Positions 9,197-18,071 of a stretch of DNA of 64,000 bases are shown piece by piece (positions within the stretch are counted from its first letter, which is position 1; each line of letters begins with the position of its first letter). The notes beneath the pieces are model-generated. The model worked only from the letters and a program-made list of their open reading frames with translations. It did not search any database and had not been told where the DNA came from. A program made the position numbers and the translations under genes. This stretch comes from Desulfonatronospira thiodismutans ASO3-1 (GTDB taxonomy: Bacteria > Desulfobacterota > Desulfovibrionia > Desulfovibrionales > Desulfonatronovibrionaceae): positions 326,263 to 390,262 of the forward strand of contig NZ_ACJN02000003.1 in the NCBI RefSeq assembly GCF_000174435.1, in the 5' to 3' direction.

Positions 9197-10379
9197 GGCT
9201 GTTTAAAAAAATACGCATCTGTTTGCTGATAATCCAGGACATGCCAAAAATGACCACAGCTACAAGGCTGGCCAGCACCGGGGCCAGCACCAGTGAGCCC
9301 AGAATCCATTCCCATATTCTCTCCAGACCTTGATAGCCCAGGGTCTGCAGGTTGAACTCGGTCAGAAACCGACCATGTCTAATATAATGTCCCACCTCGA
9401 TACACAGGGCCGGAACAAACGGGGGCATGCACAGCTGACTGGCTGCAACCGCTGTCACCCTGTTCCATGCCAGATAGCCGGCCACAAATAGTACCGCTAC
9501 TGTATGGATGCCTATGAGGGGCAGTGTACCCAGAAACACGCCCAGGAACCCGGCCTTGGCCAGTCCGGCAGGAGTGACTTCCTCGCGCAGTAAAATTTTC
9601 AGGGAGCGTATGGGGCGTATTACGCTGATGGAAGCAAGCCCCGATCCCCGCTCAACTATCCTGCGATGAGGCCAGGGGAACATAGAACGTATTGTCAGCC
9701 GCGTATTCAACCAGGATATTTTCAAGTTGTCCTTGAAAGAACTGAAATGTGAGATGCGCTGTGCTGGAGGAGGATAGTAAACATCTATCGGCACATCCAG
9801 AAGCTCTATACCGGCCCATGCCGATCTGACCAGCACCTCGATTTCGAAGGAGTACCTGTCTTCGGTGAATCTTAAATGTGAAAAAAGGGCTGTTGGGTAA
9901 GCCCTGAAACCGCTCTGGGCATCCTGGAGTTTCTGCCCGGTCTGAACCCGCAGCCAGAAATTAGAGAACCTGCGACCAAAGCGGGACGATGCCGGAACAT
10001 TTAGTGTCTCAAAATTGCGGCTTCCCACGATAACAGCCAGGGGAGAGCTAGTGATTGCAGCAAAAAAAACGGGCAGATCCCGGGGGTCATGCTGGCCGTC
10101 CGCATCAATGGTAATAATATGCGTAGCCCCCAGTGACCGGGCAGATTCAGCTGCAGTCCGTATGGCCACCCCTTTGCCCCGATTTTTTTCATGGGTGCGG
10201 ACATGTACCTGCAAATCCGAGATGGTTTCCACTCCTCCGTCAATGCTGCCGTCATCCACAACAAGGACATCTGGATGAATGGCCAGGATATCCGTGACCA
10301 CCTTTCTGAGGGTGTCGCCGTGATTATAAACGGGTACAACAACCAGGATCTTTATCTGTTCAGACGTCACTGTTTCCAA
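9189..10379 (-). CDS. Glycosyltransferase family 2 fused to a DUF2062 membrane domain
   Basis: This 396-aa protein has an N-terminal GT-A domain (VVVPVYNHGDTLRKV; VVDDGSIDGG; TIDADGQHDPRDLP, carrying the metal-binding Asp residues), similar to dolichyl-phosphate-sugar synthases. Residues from about 265 to 390 form a DUF2062-type membrane region (GLAKAGFLGVFLGTLPLIG and later hydrophobic segments). It would transfer a sugar from a nucleotide donor to a lipid carrier or the polyene lipid at the inner membrane. A 173-bp gap separates it from the upstream radical SAM gene, so a secondary promoter could lie there. The acyltransferase gene downstream overlaps its 3' end. Donor and acceptor are unknown. 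Confidence 0.88.
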   Translation of the reverse strand: METVTSEQIKILVVVPVYNHGDTLRKVVTDILAIHPDVLVVDDGSIDGGVETISDLQVHVRTHEKNRGKGVAIRTAAESARSLGATHIITIDADGQHDPRDLPVFFAAITSSPLAVIVGSRNFETLNVPASSRFGRRFSNFWLRVQTGQKLQDAQSGFRAYPTALFSHLRFTEDRYSFEIEVLVRSAWAGIELLDVPIDVYYPPPAQRISHFSSFKDNLKISWLNTRLTIRSMFPWPHRRIVERGSGLASISVIRPIRSLKILLREEVTPAGLAKAGFLGVFLGTLPLIGIHTVAVLFVAGYLAWNRVTAVAASQLCMPPFVPALCIEVGHYIRHGRFLTEFNLQTLGYQGLERIWEWILGSLVLAPVLASLVAVVIFGMSWIISKQMRIFLNSHD

Positions 10380-10552
10380 CCACTTGGCTTATTTATATTT
10401 GCAGAAATAAGGGTATGCCCGGCATCTGGCCTTCATTAATAATTATCTTGTCCCTTATCCCTGGAGTCAAACTTTTTTTCCCATACCGCCTGACATCCTT
10501 TGCGGCTTCTGCCAGCCCGAAAAAAAACAACCTGTCTTCAAGTCAGACTCGC

Positions 10553-12013
10553 TTAAGCCTGCTTTTCTCTGGAGAACCTCTCCCCGCTACGGGCAAAACG
10601 GATAAAGCTTCCCAGGTTGAGCACAAACCTTCGCCAGCTGTCTGGAGAATTCCACAGCATGGCCGCATAATCCACAAGCACCCGGGGGCGCTTGAAATGA
10701 TCGCGGTAGAAAGAACGGTGCAGTTCCTCCAGGCGCTGCAGGGTAAAACCCTGGGGCACGAACAGGAAATGCATGCAATCCATGCGGCTCCAGTCCTCCT
10801 GGAAGTCGCCGTATTCACGGATCGTTCGATAGACCGGCGCCCCTGGAAACGGGGTGAACTTGGTCAGATTAAAATCATCCACAGGCAGAGAGAACAAGAA
10901 CTGCCTGGTTTTTTCCACGCTGGCCTCTGTTTCTCCCGGCATTCCAATCATCAGCAGCCCTTTGACCCGGATACCGTATTTCTTGATCAGCCGTACGCGC
11001 TCGGCCAGCTTCTCCAGATTCACTTTCCGGTTCAAGGCATGCAGCATGTCCTGATCCCCGCTTTCAATTCCCAGGCTGATCATCCAGCAGCCTGCATCTT
11101 TTAACCTTTTCAGCAGGGATTCCGTCAAATGCTCCGAGCGGACAGCGCAGTTGAAACTCATGTTCAAGGGCCTGTTGACAAGCATGTCCGTGAGTCTCTC
11201 CAGACGCTTCAGCTTGAAGGAAAACTGGTCATCGTAAAAATTGATATGCCGGACTTTGAAGTGTTGATTAAGATAGCGCATATGCTCATATATGTACTCC
11301 GCAGAATTGAAACGGTAACTTTTTTGAAAAACGGAACGGTCGCAATAACTGCAGGAATACGGGCAGCCCCGGCTGGTAATGGCGCTGGTGTTGGGGGACT
11401 TGGGATAATTGAAAATGGGCAGCGGGTAGCTCTTGGGAAAACCTTCCAGTTTTTCATAGGCAGGGTAAGGCAGCTCATCCAGATCATCCAGCAGGGGGCG
11501 TCGACCAGTGAAGACAACCTCCCTGTTTCCCGGCTCCCTGTAGATCAAGCCCGGTATCCCCGGGGCATGGCCGCAGTTTTGCATAAGCTGCGCAAGGGTT
11601 TCCTCCCCTTCTCCAACTACTGCATAGTCGATTACCGCATGCTGGTGCATCATCTCTTCCCCCAGGGAGGAAACATGCACTCCTCCGAAAACCACGCGGA
11701 TATCCGGCAGCAGTGTCTTGGACTCACGGGCCAGCCTGATACCGTCCAGAAATGACGAGGTGGTGCAGGAGAATCCAATATAAGCCGGACGCTTATGTAT
11801 GAGAATGTCCTTCAGTCTTTGAACTGAATCAGGCCGGGCATTAAAATCCACTATATCCGCTTCAAGTCCGCGATGCTCAAGATAAGAAGCCAGCCCGCAC
11901 AGACCCAGCGGCGGCATGATGTTGGCCATCCTGGATATATCCCGTCCAGATTTGCCGGAACTGTATCCCAAAGGATGGACCAGTACGATCTTGCTATGAT
12001 CCACAGGATGCAT
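10553..12013 (-). CDS. B12-binding-domain radical SAM protein (1 of 3)
   Basis: This 486-aa protein has an N-terminal Rossmann-like domain of the cobalamin-binding type (KIVLVHPLGY; ADIVDFNARP; VVFGGVHVSSLGEEMM; YAVVGEGEETLAQL). It is followed by a radical SAM barrel whose [4Fe-4S]-binding motif CPYSCSYC (Cys217, 221, 224) is intact. I prefer the ATG at 12013, preceded by AGGAG at 8 nt, over the GTG at 12034. Relatives methylate unactivated carbons or remodel lipid-like substrates. With its two neighbours it forms a tandem of radical SAM genes inside a polyene-type cluster, which suggests tailoring of the acyl chain. Substrate and reaction are unknown. Confidence 0.9.
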   Translation of the reverse strand: MHPVDHSKIVLVHPLGYSSGKSGRDISRMANIMPPLGLCGLASYLEHRGLEADIVDFNARPDSVQRLKDILIHKRPAYIGFSCTTSSFLDGIRLARESKTLLPDIRVVFGGVHVSSLGEEMMHQHAVIDYAVVGEGEETLAQLMQNCGHAPGIPGLIYREPGNREVVFTGRRPLLDDLDELPYPAYEKLEGFPKSYPLPIFNYPKSPNTSAITSRGCPYSCSYCDRSVFQKSYRFNSAEYIYEHMRYLNQHFKVRHINFYDDQFSFKLKRLERLTDMLVNRPLNMSFNCAVRSEHLTESLLKRLKDAGCWMISLGIESGDQDMLHALNRKVNLEKLAERVRLIKKYGIRVKGLLMIGMPGETEASVEKTRQFLFSLPVDDFNLTKFTPFPGAPVYRTIREYGDFQEDWSRMDCMHFLFVPQGFTLQRLEELHRSFYRDHFKRPRVLVDYAAMLWNSPDSWRRFVLNLGSFIRFARSGERFSREKQA

Positions 12014-12030
12014 GAAGAGATCTCCTGAGT

Positions 12031-13398
12031 TCACCGCTGCACACGGCGCGTTCTCTTTTTCTCGGCTTCTATCAGCTTATCCCAGATAAGGCCGCGATAC
12101 CCGAATCTGCGCATCACGTTCATACGGTCCTGAGCCTCCTGCGGGGGGAAAAAGCAATTCCTGCAGCCATCTAGGGCTTTGGCCGCAATTTCATGCATTC
12201 TGTCCCGCTCGATTCCTGGACTGTGGTAATAGACAGGCCTTAGCAGGGAGGTTGATTCATCCAGAATCCCTTCTTTTATTGCGTGAGCATGCAGCTTTGT
12301 ACCCGGCAGAATGCGCAGCCCTGAATATACAAACGCAACACAGTCCTCCAGCTTGCCTATATTGCTCAGAGTTTCCCTGATAGTAGCCTCGGTTTCATTG
12401 GGTCCGCCTATAATGAAATAATGTGCTACCGGGATACCACGTCTTACACAGGCAGCATTGAATCTCAGAACATCAGAGGAGCAAAACCCCTTGCCCAGAC
12501 CTTCCAGGGTGGGCTCAGCGCAAGAGTCGGACCCCACTTCCATCCCCAGAAGCCCGGAATGCAGCAGCAGATCCAGATCATCGTCCCTGATCGGATCAGG
12601 GCGGAAAAACGCACTCCAGCGCACCGGCAGATTGCGTCTGGCCAAGGCCAGGGCCAGCTCCAGATAATGTCCCCGGCAATCATTGAACACGGAATCGGTA
12701 AAAAATATATGCTCCACTCCATGATCTCTGGACAATTTAGCTACATCCTCGACCACTTCTTCGGGGTGACGGGCACGCAAAAAGGGACCTTCCAGGGAGG
12801 GATAGCTGCAGTAGACGCAGCTGTGCGGACACCCCCGCTTGGTTTGTAGACCGGGCAGCCCGCTTTCTTTATTGTAATACTCCAGGATATCTTTATCCAC
12901 CAGAGGGGAGCACAGCTGCGACTTATGCAGAACTTCCTTGCTTCTTACGATGCGCGGACCGTGGCCGTTGTTCTGGATTCTTTCCAGCAGCTTCACAACA
13001 GCCGCCTCTCCTTCCCCCTCCACGCCGAAATCCGCGCCAAGATATTCCAGGATGGCTTCAGGCATTATGGAAAAGGCCGGCCCCCCTACTACTATCGGGG
13101 CTCTTGTAATTTCGCGGAGGCTGTCAATTATTCTTCTTGTCTGTTCCAGAAACCATCTGCTTTGATCGCTGAAAGAATCTACATTATCAATATTGCGCAG
13201 GGACACACCGACAACCCCGGGGGCAAATTCCAGCACCTCTTTGCCAAGCAGTTCTTCAGACTCATTGCTGACCAGATAGTCGAACTGCTTGACCTCGTGG
13301 CCGGCATTGCTCAAGGCCGAGGCAATCATGGCCATGCCCTGGGGATAAACCGGGTAGGGCTCAAGGCTTGTGTTCGTGGAAAGCAAAAACACTTTCAA
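12031..13398 (-). CDS. B12-binding-domain radical SAM protein (2 of 3)
   Basis: At 455 aa it has the same two-domain design as its neighbour. A Rossmann-type N-terminus (KVFLLSTNTS; IVVGGPAFSIMPEAIL; FGVEGEGEAAVVKLL) precedes a radical SAM core with cluster motif CPHSCVYC (Cys190, 194, 197). The start appears to be TTG at 13398, with GGCGG about 9 nt upstream. The first ATG would remove the first beta strand of the fold. The TGA overlaps the alternative GTG start of the next gene. The classical DxHxxG cobalamin motif is not seen, which is usual for this class. The sequence differs enough from the flanking paralogues to suggest a separate reaction. Confidence 0.88.
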   Translation of the reverse strand: MKVFLLSTNTSLEPYPVYPQGMAMIASALSNAGHEVKQFDYLVSNESEELLGKEVLEFAPGVVGVSLRNIDNVDSFSDQSRWFLEQTRRIIDSLREITRAPIVVGGPAFSIMPEAILEYLGADFGVEGEGEAAVVKLLERIQNNGHGPRIVRSKEVLHKSQLCSPLVDKDILEYYNKESGLPGLQTKRGCPHSCVYCSYPSLEGPFLRARHPEEVVEDVAKLSRDHGVEHIFFTDSVFNDCRGHYLELALALARRNLPVRWSAFFRPDPIRDDDLDLLLHSGLLGMEVGSDSCAEPTLEGLGKGFCSSDVLRFNAACVRRGIPVAHYFIIGGPNETEATIRETLSNIGKLEDCVAFVYSGLRILPGTKLHAHAIKEGILDESTSLLRPVYYHSPGIERDRMHEIAAKALDGCRNCFFPPQEAQDRMNVMRRFGYRGLIWDKLIEAEKKRTRRVQR

Positions 13399-13439
13399 TG
13401 CAGCACCGCCTGTTTTGTCTTGTTCAACCTGCTTATTCC

Positions 13440-14699
13440 TCAGGCTGTTTTGCCTGGAAATGCTCTTTTGCGCTTGGGATCATAACGCCGATACGTCCCG
13501 TCATCCATTTCCTTGCCGATTACTTTTTTGAACAGATTGGCCATGCGCAACTGATGCCCTCCCTGGCCAAAAAAAGCATCCCAGGCGTAGTAGTAGAGCT
13601 CCTGAAGTTTGTCCGGGCTCATTTGCTTGGGCTGAAATACCACCCTGTCACAGGTATATTTGTTCCAGTCATTGCTCAGGATACGATTCTGCTTCTCCAG
13701 TTTTCTGCGGATGGGAGTGTGCGGAAAAGGAGTCAGGATAGTGAACTCTGCCATATCAAGATCCTCTTTTATGAGGAAGTCCACCATTCGCTTTATATAG
13801 CTCTCGTTGTGATCATCCATGCCCAGCAGAATCGTCCCTTCAATACCAATATCATGATCCTTGAGCATCCTTATTCTTTCCCGGATAGTCTTGGAATCGT
13901 CTATAACGGCCTGATACACGTACCAGCATCCAGCCCGGGCAGCCAGATCAAGGATCTCCGGGTCATAAAGCACCGGGTGCGAGATCCATTTGCGTTTCAG
14001 CGGGATCATGGCTGTAAAAAACTCCTTGAGCCACTCCCGATCCTGGGCAAGGGAGTTGTCCACGAAAAACAAACGGTTATTGGGAATGGATTCAACTTCC
14101 CGGATAACCCTGTCCAGTGGTCGGGGCCTGAAGGAGTTGCCCCCCAGATATCCCACGCAGCAAGGCATGCAATTGAATCTGCACCCCCTTGAAGCATGCA
14201 CCAGGTCCACCATCTGCACTCCGCGATAATTGTACAATTCCCTCTGCAGTAGACTTCTGCGCGCCGTTCCCACCATGGAGATCTCCGGGGGGGAATTCAG
14301 ATAGTCATACCTCCTGCGCAGCGCCCCGGCTCTTAGATCCTGGATGACCTGTCCGAAACGGCCTTCCACTTCACCAAGAAACAGGGAATCAGCGTGTCCT
14401 GCAGCCTCTTCAGCGTGCAAAGAGACTGCAATGCCGCCCATAATCACGGGGATGCCCATCTCCCGGTACCTGTCCGCGATCGCGAAGGCCCTGGGCAGCT
14501 GGCAGGTCAGCATGACTGATAAGGCGGCCAGGTCTGCCGCAGGATCAAAATAAAGATCCTCAAGATTGTCGTCGGTAAAGTCTATTTCAACACCGTCCGG
14601 AACTTCAGCCGCAAAAACCACCGGTCCGTGCGGGGGGAGATGAAACTCGGTCTGCCTTTCCAGCTTAGGCCATCTGGGATAGATGAGATGCATTTTCAT
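13440..14699 (-). CDS. B12-binding-domain radical SAM protein (3 of 3)
   Basis: This 419-aa protein is the first of three adjacent radical SAM genes in the direction of transcription. The N-terminal domain is shorter and divergent, but retains the IPVIMGGIAVSLHAEEA and SLFLGEVEGRFGQVIQDL blocks typical of cobalamin-binding radical SAM proteins. The cluster motif is CRFNCMPC (Cys173, 177, 180), followed by another Cys. Adjacent genes are the chain-length-factor-like protein gene upstream (17 bp away) and radical SAM protein 2 downstream. The product could methylate, cyclise or rearrange an ACP- or lipid-bound chain. This is inference from family and location only. Confidence 0.87.
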   Translation of the reverse strand: MKMHLIYPRWPKLERQTEFHLPPHGPVVFAAEVPDGVEIDFTDDNLEDLYFDPAADLAALSVMLTCQLPRAFAIADRYREMGIPVIMGGIAVSLHAEEAAGHADSLFLGEVEGRFGQVIQDLRAGALRRRYDYLNSPPEISMVGTARRSLLQRELYNYRGVQMVDLVHASRGCRFNCMPCCVGYLGGNSFRPRPLDRVIREVESIPNNRLFFVDNSLAQDREWLKEFFTAMIPLKRKWISHPVLYDPEILDLAARAGCWYVYQAVIDDSKTIRERIRMLKDHDIGIEGTILLGMDDHNESYIKRMVDFLIKEDLDMAEFTILTPFPHTPIRRKLEKQNRILSNDWNKYTCDRVVFQPKQMSPDKLQELYYYAWDAFFGQGGHQLRMANLFKKVIGKEMDDGTYRRYDPKRKRAFPGKTA

Positions 14700-14716
14700 A
14701 AAAAAGCTTCCCGTAT

Positions 14717-15454
14717 TCAGGTTTTGGTTGTGGACAAGCTGTTTTCAAGCACCTGACACTGGAGAACCAGGTCGTCCATGGTGTGGACCTGTTTGCTGCC
14801 CAGCCGTATTGAATCAGACTCCAGGCGCACCAGGGCATAGGGTCGGCTTTGAGAGCGCAGTTCTGCCTCCAGCACCACAAAAACCGCCCCGGCAGCATCA
14901 TGCCGACAGGAATCAAGCCAGGGATCGATTCCCCCGGGAGGCTGGAGGTCGCATGAACCTGCAAGCATCATCTCTGCTTCTCCGTCGTTTAAATCATACA
15001 GTGCCGCCTTTACCCCTCCCAGGGAAAAAGGACTCGAACGGTGCAACACATATGAAGGTCCGGTGAGTCCGAAACGCAGCGCCGTCTCTCCCAGGAAGCA
15101 GTTTGGCAGAGTATAGGTAAACAGATGTGGACTTGGCCATCGCCCTTGAGTGTCAAACACTGTACCCAGAAAATCCACATCCGTGGATATGCATCCAAAA
15201 CGGGTAGCGGCTGCGATGCCTGCGGGGTGTTTATCAACCTTTCCGGCCAGGCCGGCATCCTCAAGTGACTTGGCTGCTGCAGCGAGACCGATTTTGGAGA
15301 AGGCGTCCATTCTGCCGAAACGCTCATCCGGTGATTCCAGTACTTGTTCCCTGGAGGGCGCCCGCAGCGATTCGCCGGGCGATGCAAACTCCTGCATGCC
15401 CCGGCCGGGACCTGTTGAGGTAAGCCACCCCATTCCGGTTAAAAAAGCCTGCAT
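14717..15454 (-). CDS. Ketosynthase-like chain length factor (N-terminal KS half, no catalytic Cys)
   Basis: This 245-aa protein corresponds only to the N-terminal half of a ketosynthase (Ketoacyl-synt_2 type), the size typical for the APE partner subunit (ApeC-like). The region aligned with the active-site Cys reads HRSSPFSLGG (near residues 138-147) and has no cysteine, and no HGTGT or GHTLG block follows. It probably dimerises with the complete ketosynthase encoded immediately upstream and sets chain length. The ATG at 15454 has GGAG 8 nt upstream; a GTG at 15463 would overlap the KS gene by 7 nt. The small size is normal for the family, so I do not call it a pseudogene. Confidence 0.85.
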   Translation of the reverse strand: MQAFLTGMGWLTSTGPGRGMQEFASPGESLRAPSREQVLESPDERFGRMDAFSKIGLAAAAKSLEDAGLAGKVDKHPAGIAAATRFGCISTDVDFLGTVFDTQGRWPSPHLFTYTLPNCFLGETALRFGLTGPSYVLHRSSPFSLGGVKAALYDLNDGEAEMMLAGSCDLQPPGGIDPWLDSCRHDAAGAVFVVLEAELRSQSRPYALVRLESDSIRLGSKQVHTMDDLVLQCQVLENSLSTTKT

Positions 15455-15456
15455 TC

Positions 15457-16587
15457 TCAACACTCCGGCAGTTTCAGGACAAGGGCCGCGTTGATTCCGC
15501 CAAACCCGGAGTTAGTGGTTACAATAACCCGGCGGTCAAGACTGCTGGACCGGGAGGAAACATATCCGGCGGCAGCATCCTCCGGATCTTCCAGTCCCAC
15601 TGTAGGCGGAACGACTCCGGCATGCAGGGACTTGATGCTAAGAGCCGCCTCCACCCCGCCGGCCGCTCCCAGGGTATGTCCCAGGGCTCCCTTTACCGAG
15701 TAGACGGGCCGGGCGCGATCTCCAAATACTGACTTGAAAGCGGTGATCTCCATGGCATCGTTGTAAACTGTTCCCGTGCCGTGGGCATGCACGGCCCCCA
15801 CATCTCCTGCTGACAGCCCTCCCCGGCTCAGTGCCTGGTTCAAGGCCGCTATCAGACCGCATCCATCCCGGGCCGGGGCTGTTATGTGCACTGCATCGCA
15901 GGCCGCGCCCCAGCCTGATATTTCAGCGATGACTGATACAGTATTTTCCCGGACTCTGTCTTCACTGACCACATGTATGGCAGCAGCCCCCTCCCCCAGG
16001 CTCAAACCGGAACGGTTGCTGTCAAAGGGGCGGCATGCTGATTTATCCAGGGCGTGAAGCGAGGAAAAACCCTGGTATACGAACTGGGAAACAACATCCG
16101 CACAAACCACCAGCACTGACTCGGCCCGGCCAAAAGCAACCTCCCTGGCTGCCCGGGCCAGGGCAATGGTGGATGAGGCGCAGGCCGCGCTGACAGCCAA
16201 GCCGGGACTGTCCAGGGACATTCGCCTGCGCACCCGGCTTAAGAGCCATTGGGGAAAGGCGGTTTGAATGTCGGCCGGAATCCCGCGCATGACCTTTTCC
16301 AGAGAGTCCACCCCTGCCTTGGTGGTGGCGGCGAAGGGCACAGTATCTCTGGACAGGCCGGGAAAATCCTGCAGCACTAGTTCCAACAGGGTATGTATGC
16401 ACGATGTGTTGTCCGGCTGCTCCAACAGGGCAATGGTGGCTGCATTTCCGGAAAATCCGCGGTTGATCGGGCCTATGCCTGTACTTCCGCGCAACAGGCC
16501 GGCGAAAGTCTGCTCCAGGTTCCCCAGAGCGGTTGCAATCCGGATATCCTGCACGAACACTCTGTTCAAAGCTCGCCTCGCTTCCAT
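15457..16587 (-). CDS. 3-oxoacyl-ACP synthase, probable partner of the chain length factor
   Basis: This 376-aa ketosynthase has a complete active site: Cys136 in SAACASSTIAL, His269 in HAHGTGT and His304 in ALGHTLGAAGG. The N-terminus is shorter than in FabF. It resembles the elongating KS of aryl polyene systems (ApeO-like) and directly precedes the CLF-like gene, the pairing expected of a KS-CLF heterodimer. The ATG at 16587 lies inside the thioesterase gene (22-nt overlap). It would perform repeated Claisen condensations during polyene assembly. Confidence is high for the family and moderate for the pairing. Confidence 0.92.
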   Translation of the reverse strand: MEARRALNRVFVQDIRIATALGNLEQTFAGLLRGSTGIGPINRGFSGNAATIALLEQPDNTSCIHTLLELVLQDFPGLSRDTVPFAATTKAGVDSLEKVMRGIPADIQTAFPQWLLSRVRRRMSLDSPGLAVSAACASSTIALARAAREVAFGRAESVLVVCADVVSQFVYQGFSSLHALDKSACRPFDSNRSGLSLGEGAAAIHVVSEDRVRENTVSVIAEISGWGAACDAVHITAPARDGCGLIAALNQALSRGGLSAGDVGAVHAHGTGTVYNDAMEITAFKSVFGDRARPVYSVKGALGHTLGAAGGVEAALSIKSLHAGVVPPTVGLEDPEDAAAGYVSSRSSSLDRRVIVTTNSGFGGINAALVLKLPEC

Positions 16588-17024
16588 CTCCTGCAGAATT
16601 CACTGTAAAAGTCCGGAAAAGTCATCAGGATGTTTCTGTCTGCGTCCAGCATCATCTGCACGGTATACCCCCTGGTGGTCACTGCTCCGGCCTTATTGCG
16701 TATGATATATTCAGTGTTTATACGAGCGGCTTCGCAATAGTGCTGAATCCCTTCCACTGTGAACTCCTCTGAAAAACCCAGAGGACCGTGGTAATCCACG
16801 TGCATCCTTTTTATGGGGACAGACACGTTATGCTCATAAAAAGTCATATAGCCGATGCCGTATTTTTCTCCCAGAGCCATGCGGGCATCCTCAAAGTAAC
16901 TGGGGTAGCGGCCATGCCAGACAATACCCAGGGGATCCACTTCTTCAAATCTGACCCAGCGGGAGCATACCGCCCTGAGAGGAGGGGGATGGCCGTCAAC
17001 GCTGGGAAAGTAAGGTTTATGCAT
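16566..17024 (-). CDS. Acyl-CoA/ACP thioesterase, 4HBT hot-dog fold (YbgC-like)
   Basis: This 152-aa protein has the classic 4HBT signature VRFEEVDPLGIVWHGRYPSYFEDAR near residues 27-51. The Asp and the His-Tyr pair match those used by 4-hydroxybenzoyl-CoA-type thioesterases. It would hydrolyse or edit acyl-ACP/CoA intermediates; an equivalent gene (apeK-like) is present in aryl polyene clusters. The start at 17024 overlaps the stop of the dehydratase gene by 8 nt, and its own 3' end overlaps the ketosynthase gene by 22 nt. The substrate is not known. Confidence 0.88.
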   Translation of the reverse strand: MHKPYFPSVDGHPPPLRAVCSRWVRFEEVDPLGIVWHGRYPSYFEDARMALGEKYGIGYMTFYEHNVSVPIKRMHVDYHGPLGFSEEFTVEGIQHYCEAARINTEYIIRNKAGAVTTRGYTVQMMLDADRNILMTFPDFYSEFCRRWKRGEL

Positions 17025-17421
17025 CAGGCCGGTCCTTCTGCGAAAGAGAAAATTCGAGTGTGAACGAGGAAGCCGTTTCCCCGTTTACCGTAAGCTGCAC
17101 GCCAAAAGACAGCAGGTCCTGGCCATCAGCTTTGCATTCCGCCATGATCATCTGCTCTGGAGTTAGTTTACGCAGAAACTTGGCCCGCTTGACCTTTTCC
17201 AGCAGCATATTGTTCTTTTGCCCGGGCGGACATAAATCCTCCGCCAGGACAACCCCCATGCAGATCTGCACCACTGCCGGCAATACCGGATCTCCGGGGA
17301 AATGTCCTGAAAACCCGACAAAATCAGCAGAAAAGCAAAAATATTGCCTGACGGTCCTGTTGTCTACAACCTCCGGGGAATGGTAACGGGCGGACAAAAC
17401 CACTTTTCTGACAGCATTCAT
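17017..17421 (-). CDS. FabZ/FabA-like hot-dog dehydratase
   Basis: At 134 aa it is a compact hot-dog protein with FSGHFPGDPVLPAVVQI near residues 37-53. This matches the catalytic-His segment of 3-hydroxyacyl-ACP dehydratases (GHFPGxPVxPG), with Ala in place of the usual Gly after the second Pro. In aryl polyene synthesis two small dehydratases act as a heterodimer (ApeI and ApeP). This gene and the one at 21094 are candidates for that pair. ATGA overlap with the upstream lipoprotein gene implies translational coupling. It would remove water to create the conjugated double bonds. Confidence 0.83.
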   Translation of the reverse strand: MNAVRKVVLSARYHSPEVVDNRTVRQYFCFSADFVGFSGHFPGDPVLPAVVQICMGVVLAEDLCPPGQKNNMLLEKVKRAKFLRKLTPEQMIMAECKADGQDLLSFGVQLTVNGETASSFTLEFSLSQKDRPDA

Positions 17422-18071
17422 TTTTCCTGCACCTCGTGTAATACAAGCACCAGCCGGAACCCGGCTCGTTCATCATTATAGATTATACGCCCGGGAAGAG
17501 TCATCCCGTCTATATCCTGATACTCGGTATAGTCAACTTGCCAGTTCTCCCGGGGGCAGGATACTTGCGTCAAGCGTCCATCTGCCTGTGTGCACTCCTG
17601 TAATACGGGCTCACCTTGAAAACTGCTGTGCACAAGTACGGAATGAGGACCCATGTACACCTTTGCCTCGGATGCTGGCCGGGAGTACAGAAAAATTCTC
17701 CGGACACTGCTGGCCACCAGCTGGGCCAGGGGTTCCCGCCTTTCGCCCAGGGCTGACGACAGATAATGGCTTTCAAGTTCCTGCTCCCTCACTGAAAGAT
17801 CAAAAAGCTTCATCCCCATTTCTGTCAGGCCTGCAATCCTGATTTGCCCGCGATCCCGGTCCACAAGCATCAACCCCTGCAGGACCCTGTGCTCTTCCCG
17901 GATTTCCAGAAAGACCGTATGCCTGAGACCCACCGCGCCGCCGGCCCCGGACCAAATATCCAGGCTGCATGAAAGTCCTGTATCAGGGGATACTGCAACG
18001 TATTCCTCTGGAGGAGAGAACTGGGAGGCGCATCCACCCAAAAAAAACAACAGCAGAACAACCTTAACCAT
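17418..18071 (-). CDS. DUF3261-like lipoprotein of the polyene export set
   Basis: I start this gene at 18071, where MVKVVLLLFFLGGCASQ forms a lipoprotein signal with lipobox LGGC, giving 217 aa. The 28-residue upstream extension lies inside the MMPL gene and would displace the signal. The mature part is beta-rich (LSCSLDIWSGAGGAVG; LMLVDRDRGQIRIAGLTEMG) and resembles DUF3261 proteins, which accompany LolA-like and MMPL proteins in aryl polyene clusters. It probably works at the outer membrane with these in moving the product. It overlaps the MMPL gene by 8 nt and the dehydratase gene by 4 nt. The DUF assignment is from recognition only. Confidence 0.75.
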   Translation of the reverse strand: MVKVVLLLFFLGGCASQFSPPEEYVAVSPDTGLSCSLDIWSGAGGAVGLRHTVFLEIREEHRVLQGLMLVDRDRGQIRIAGLTEMGMKLFDLSVREQELESHYLSSALGERREPLAQLVASSVRRIFLYSRPASEAKVYMGPHSVLVHSSFQGEPVLQECTQADGRLTQVSCPRENWQVDYTEYQDIDGMTLPGRIIYNDERAGFRLVLVLHEVQEK

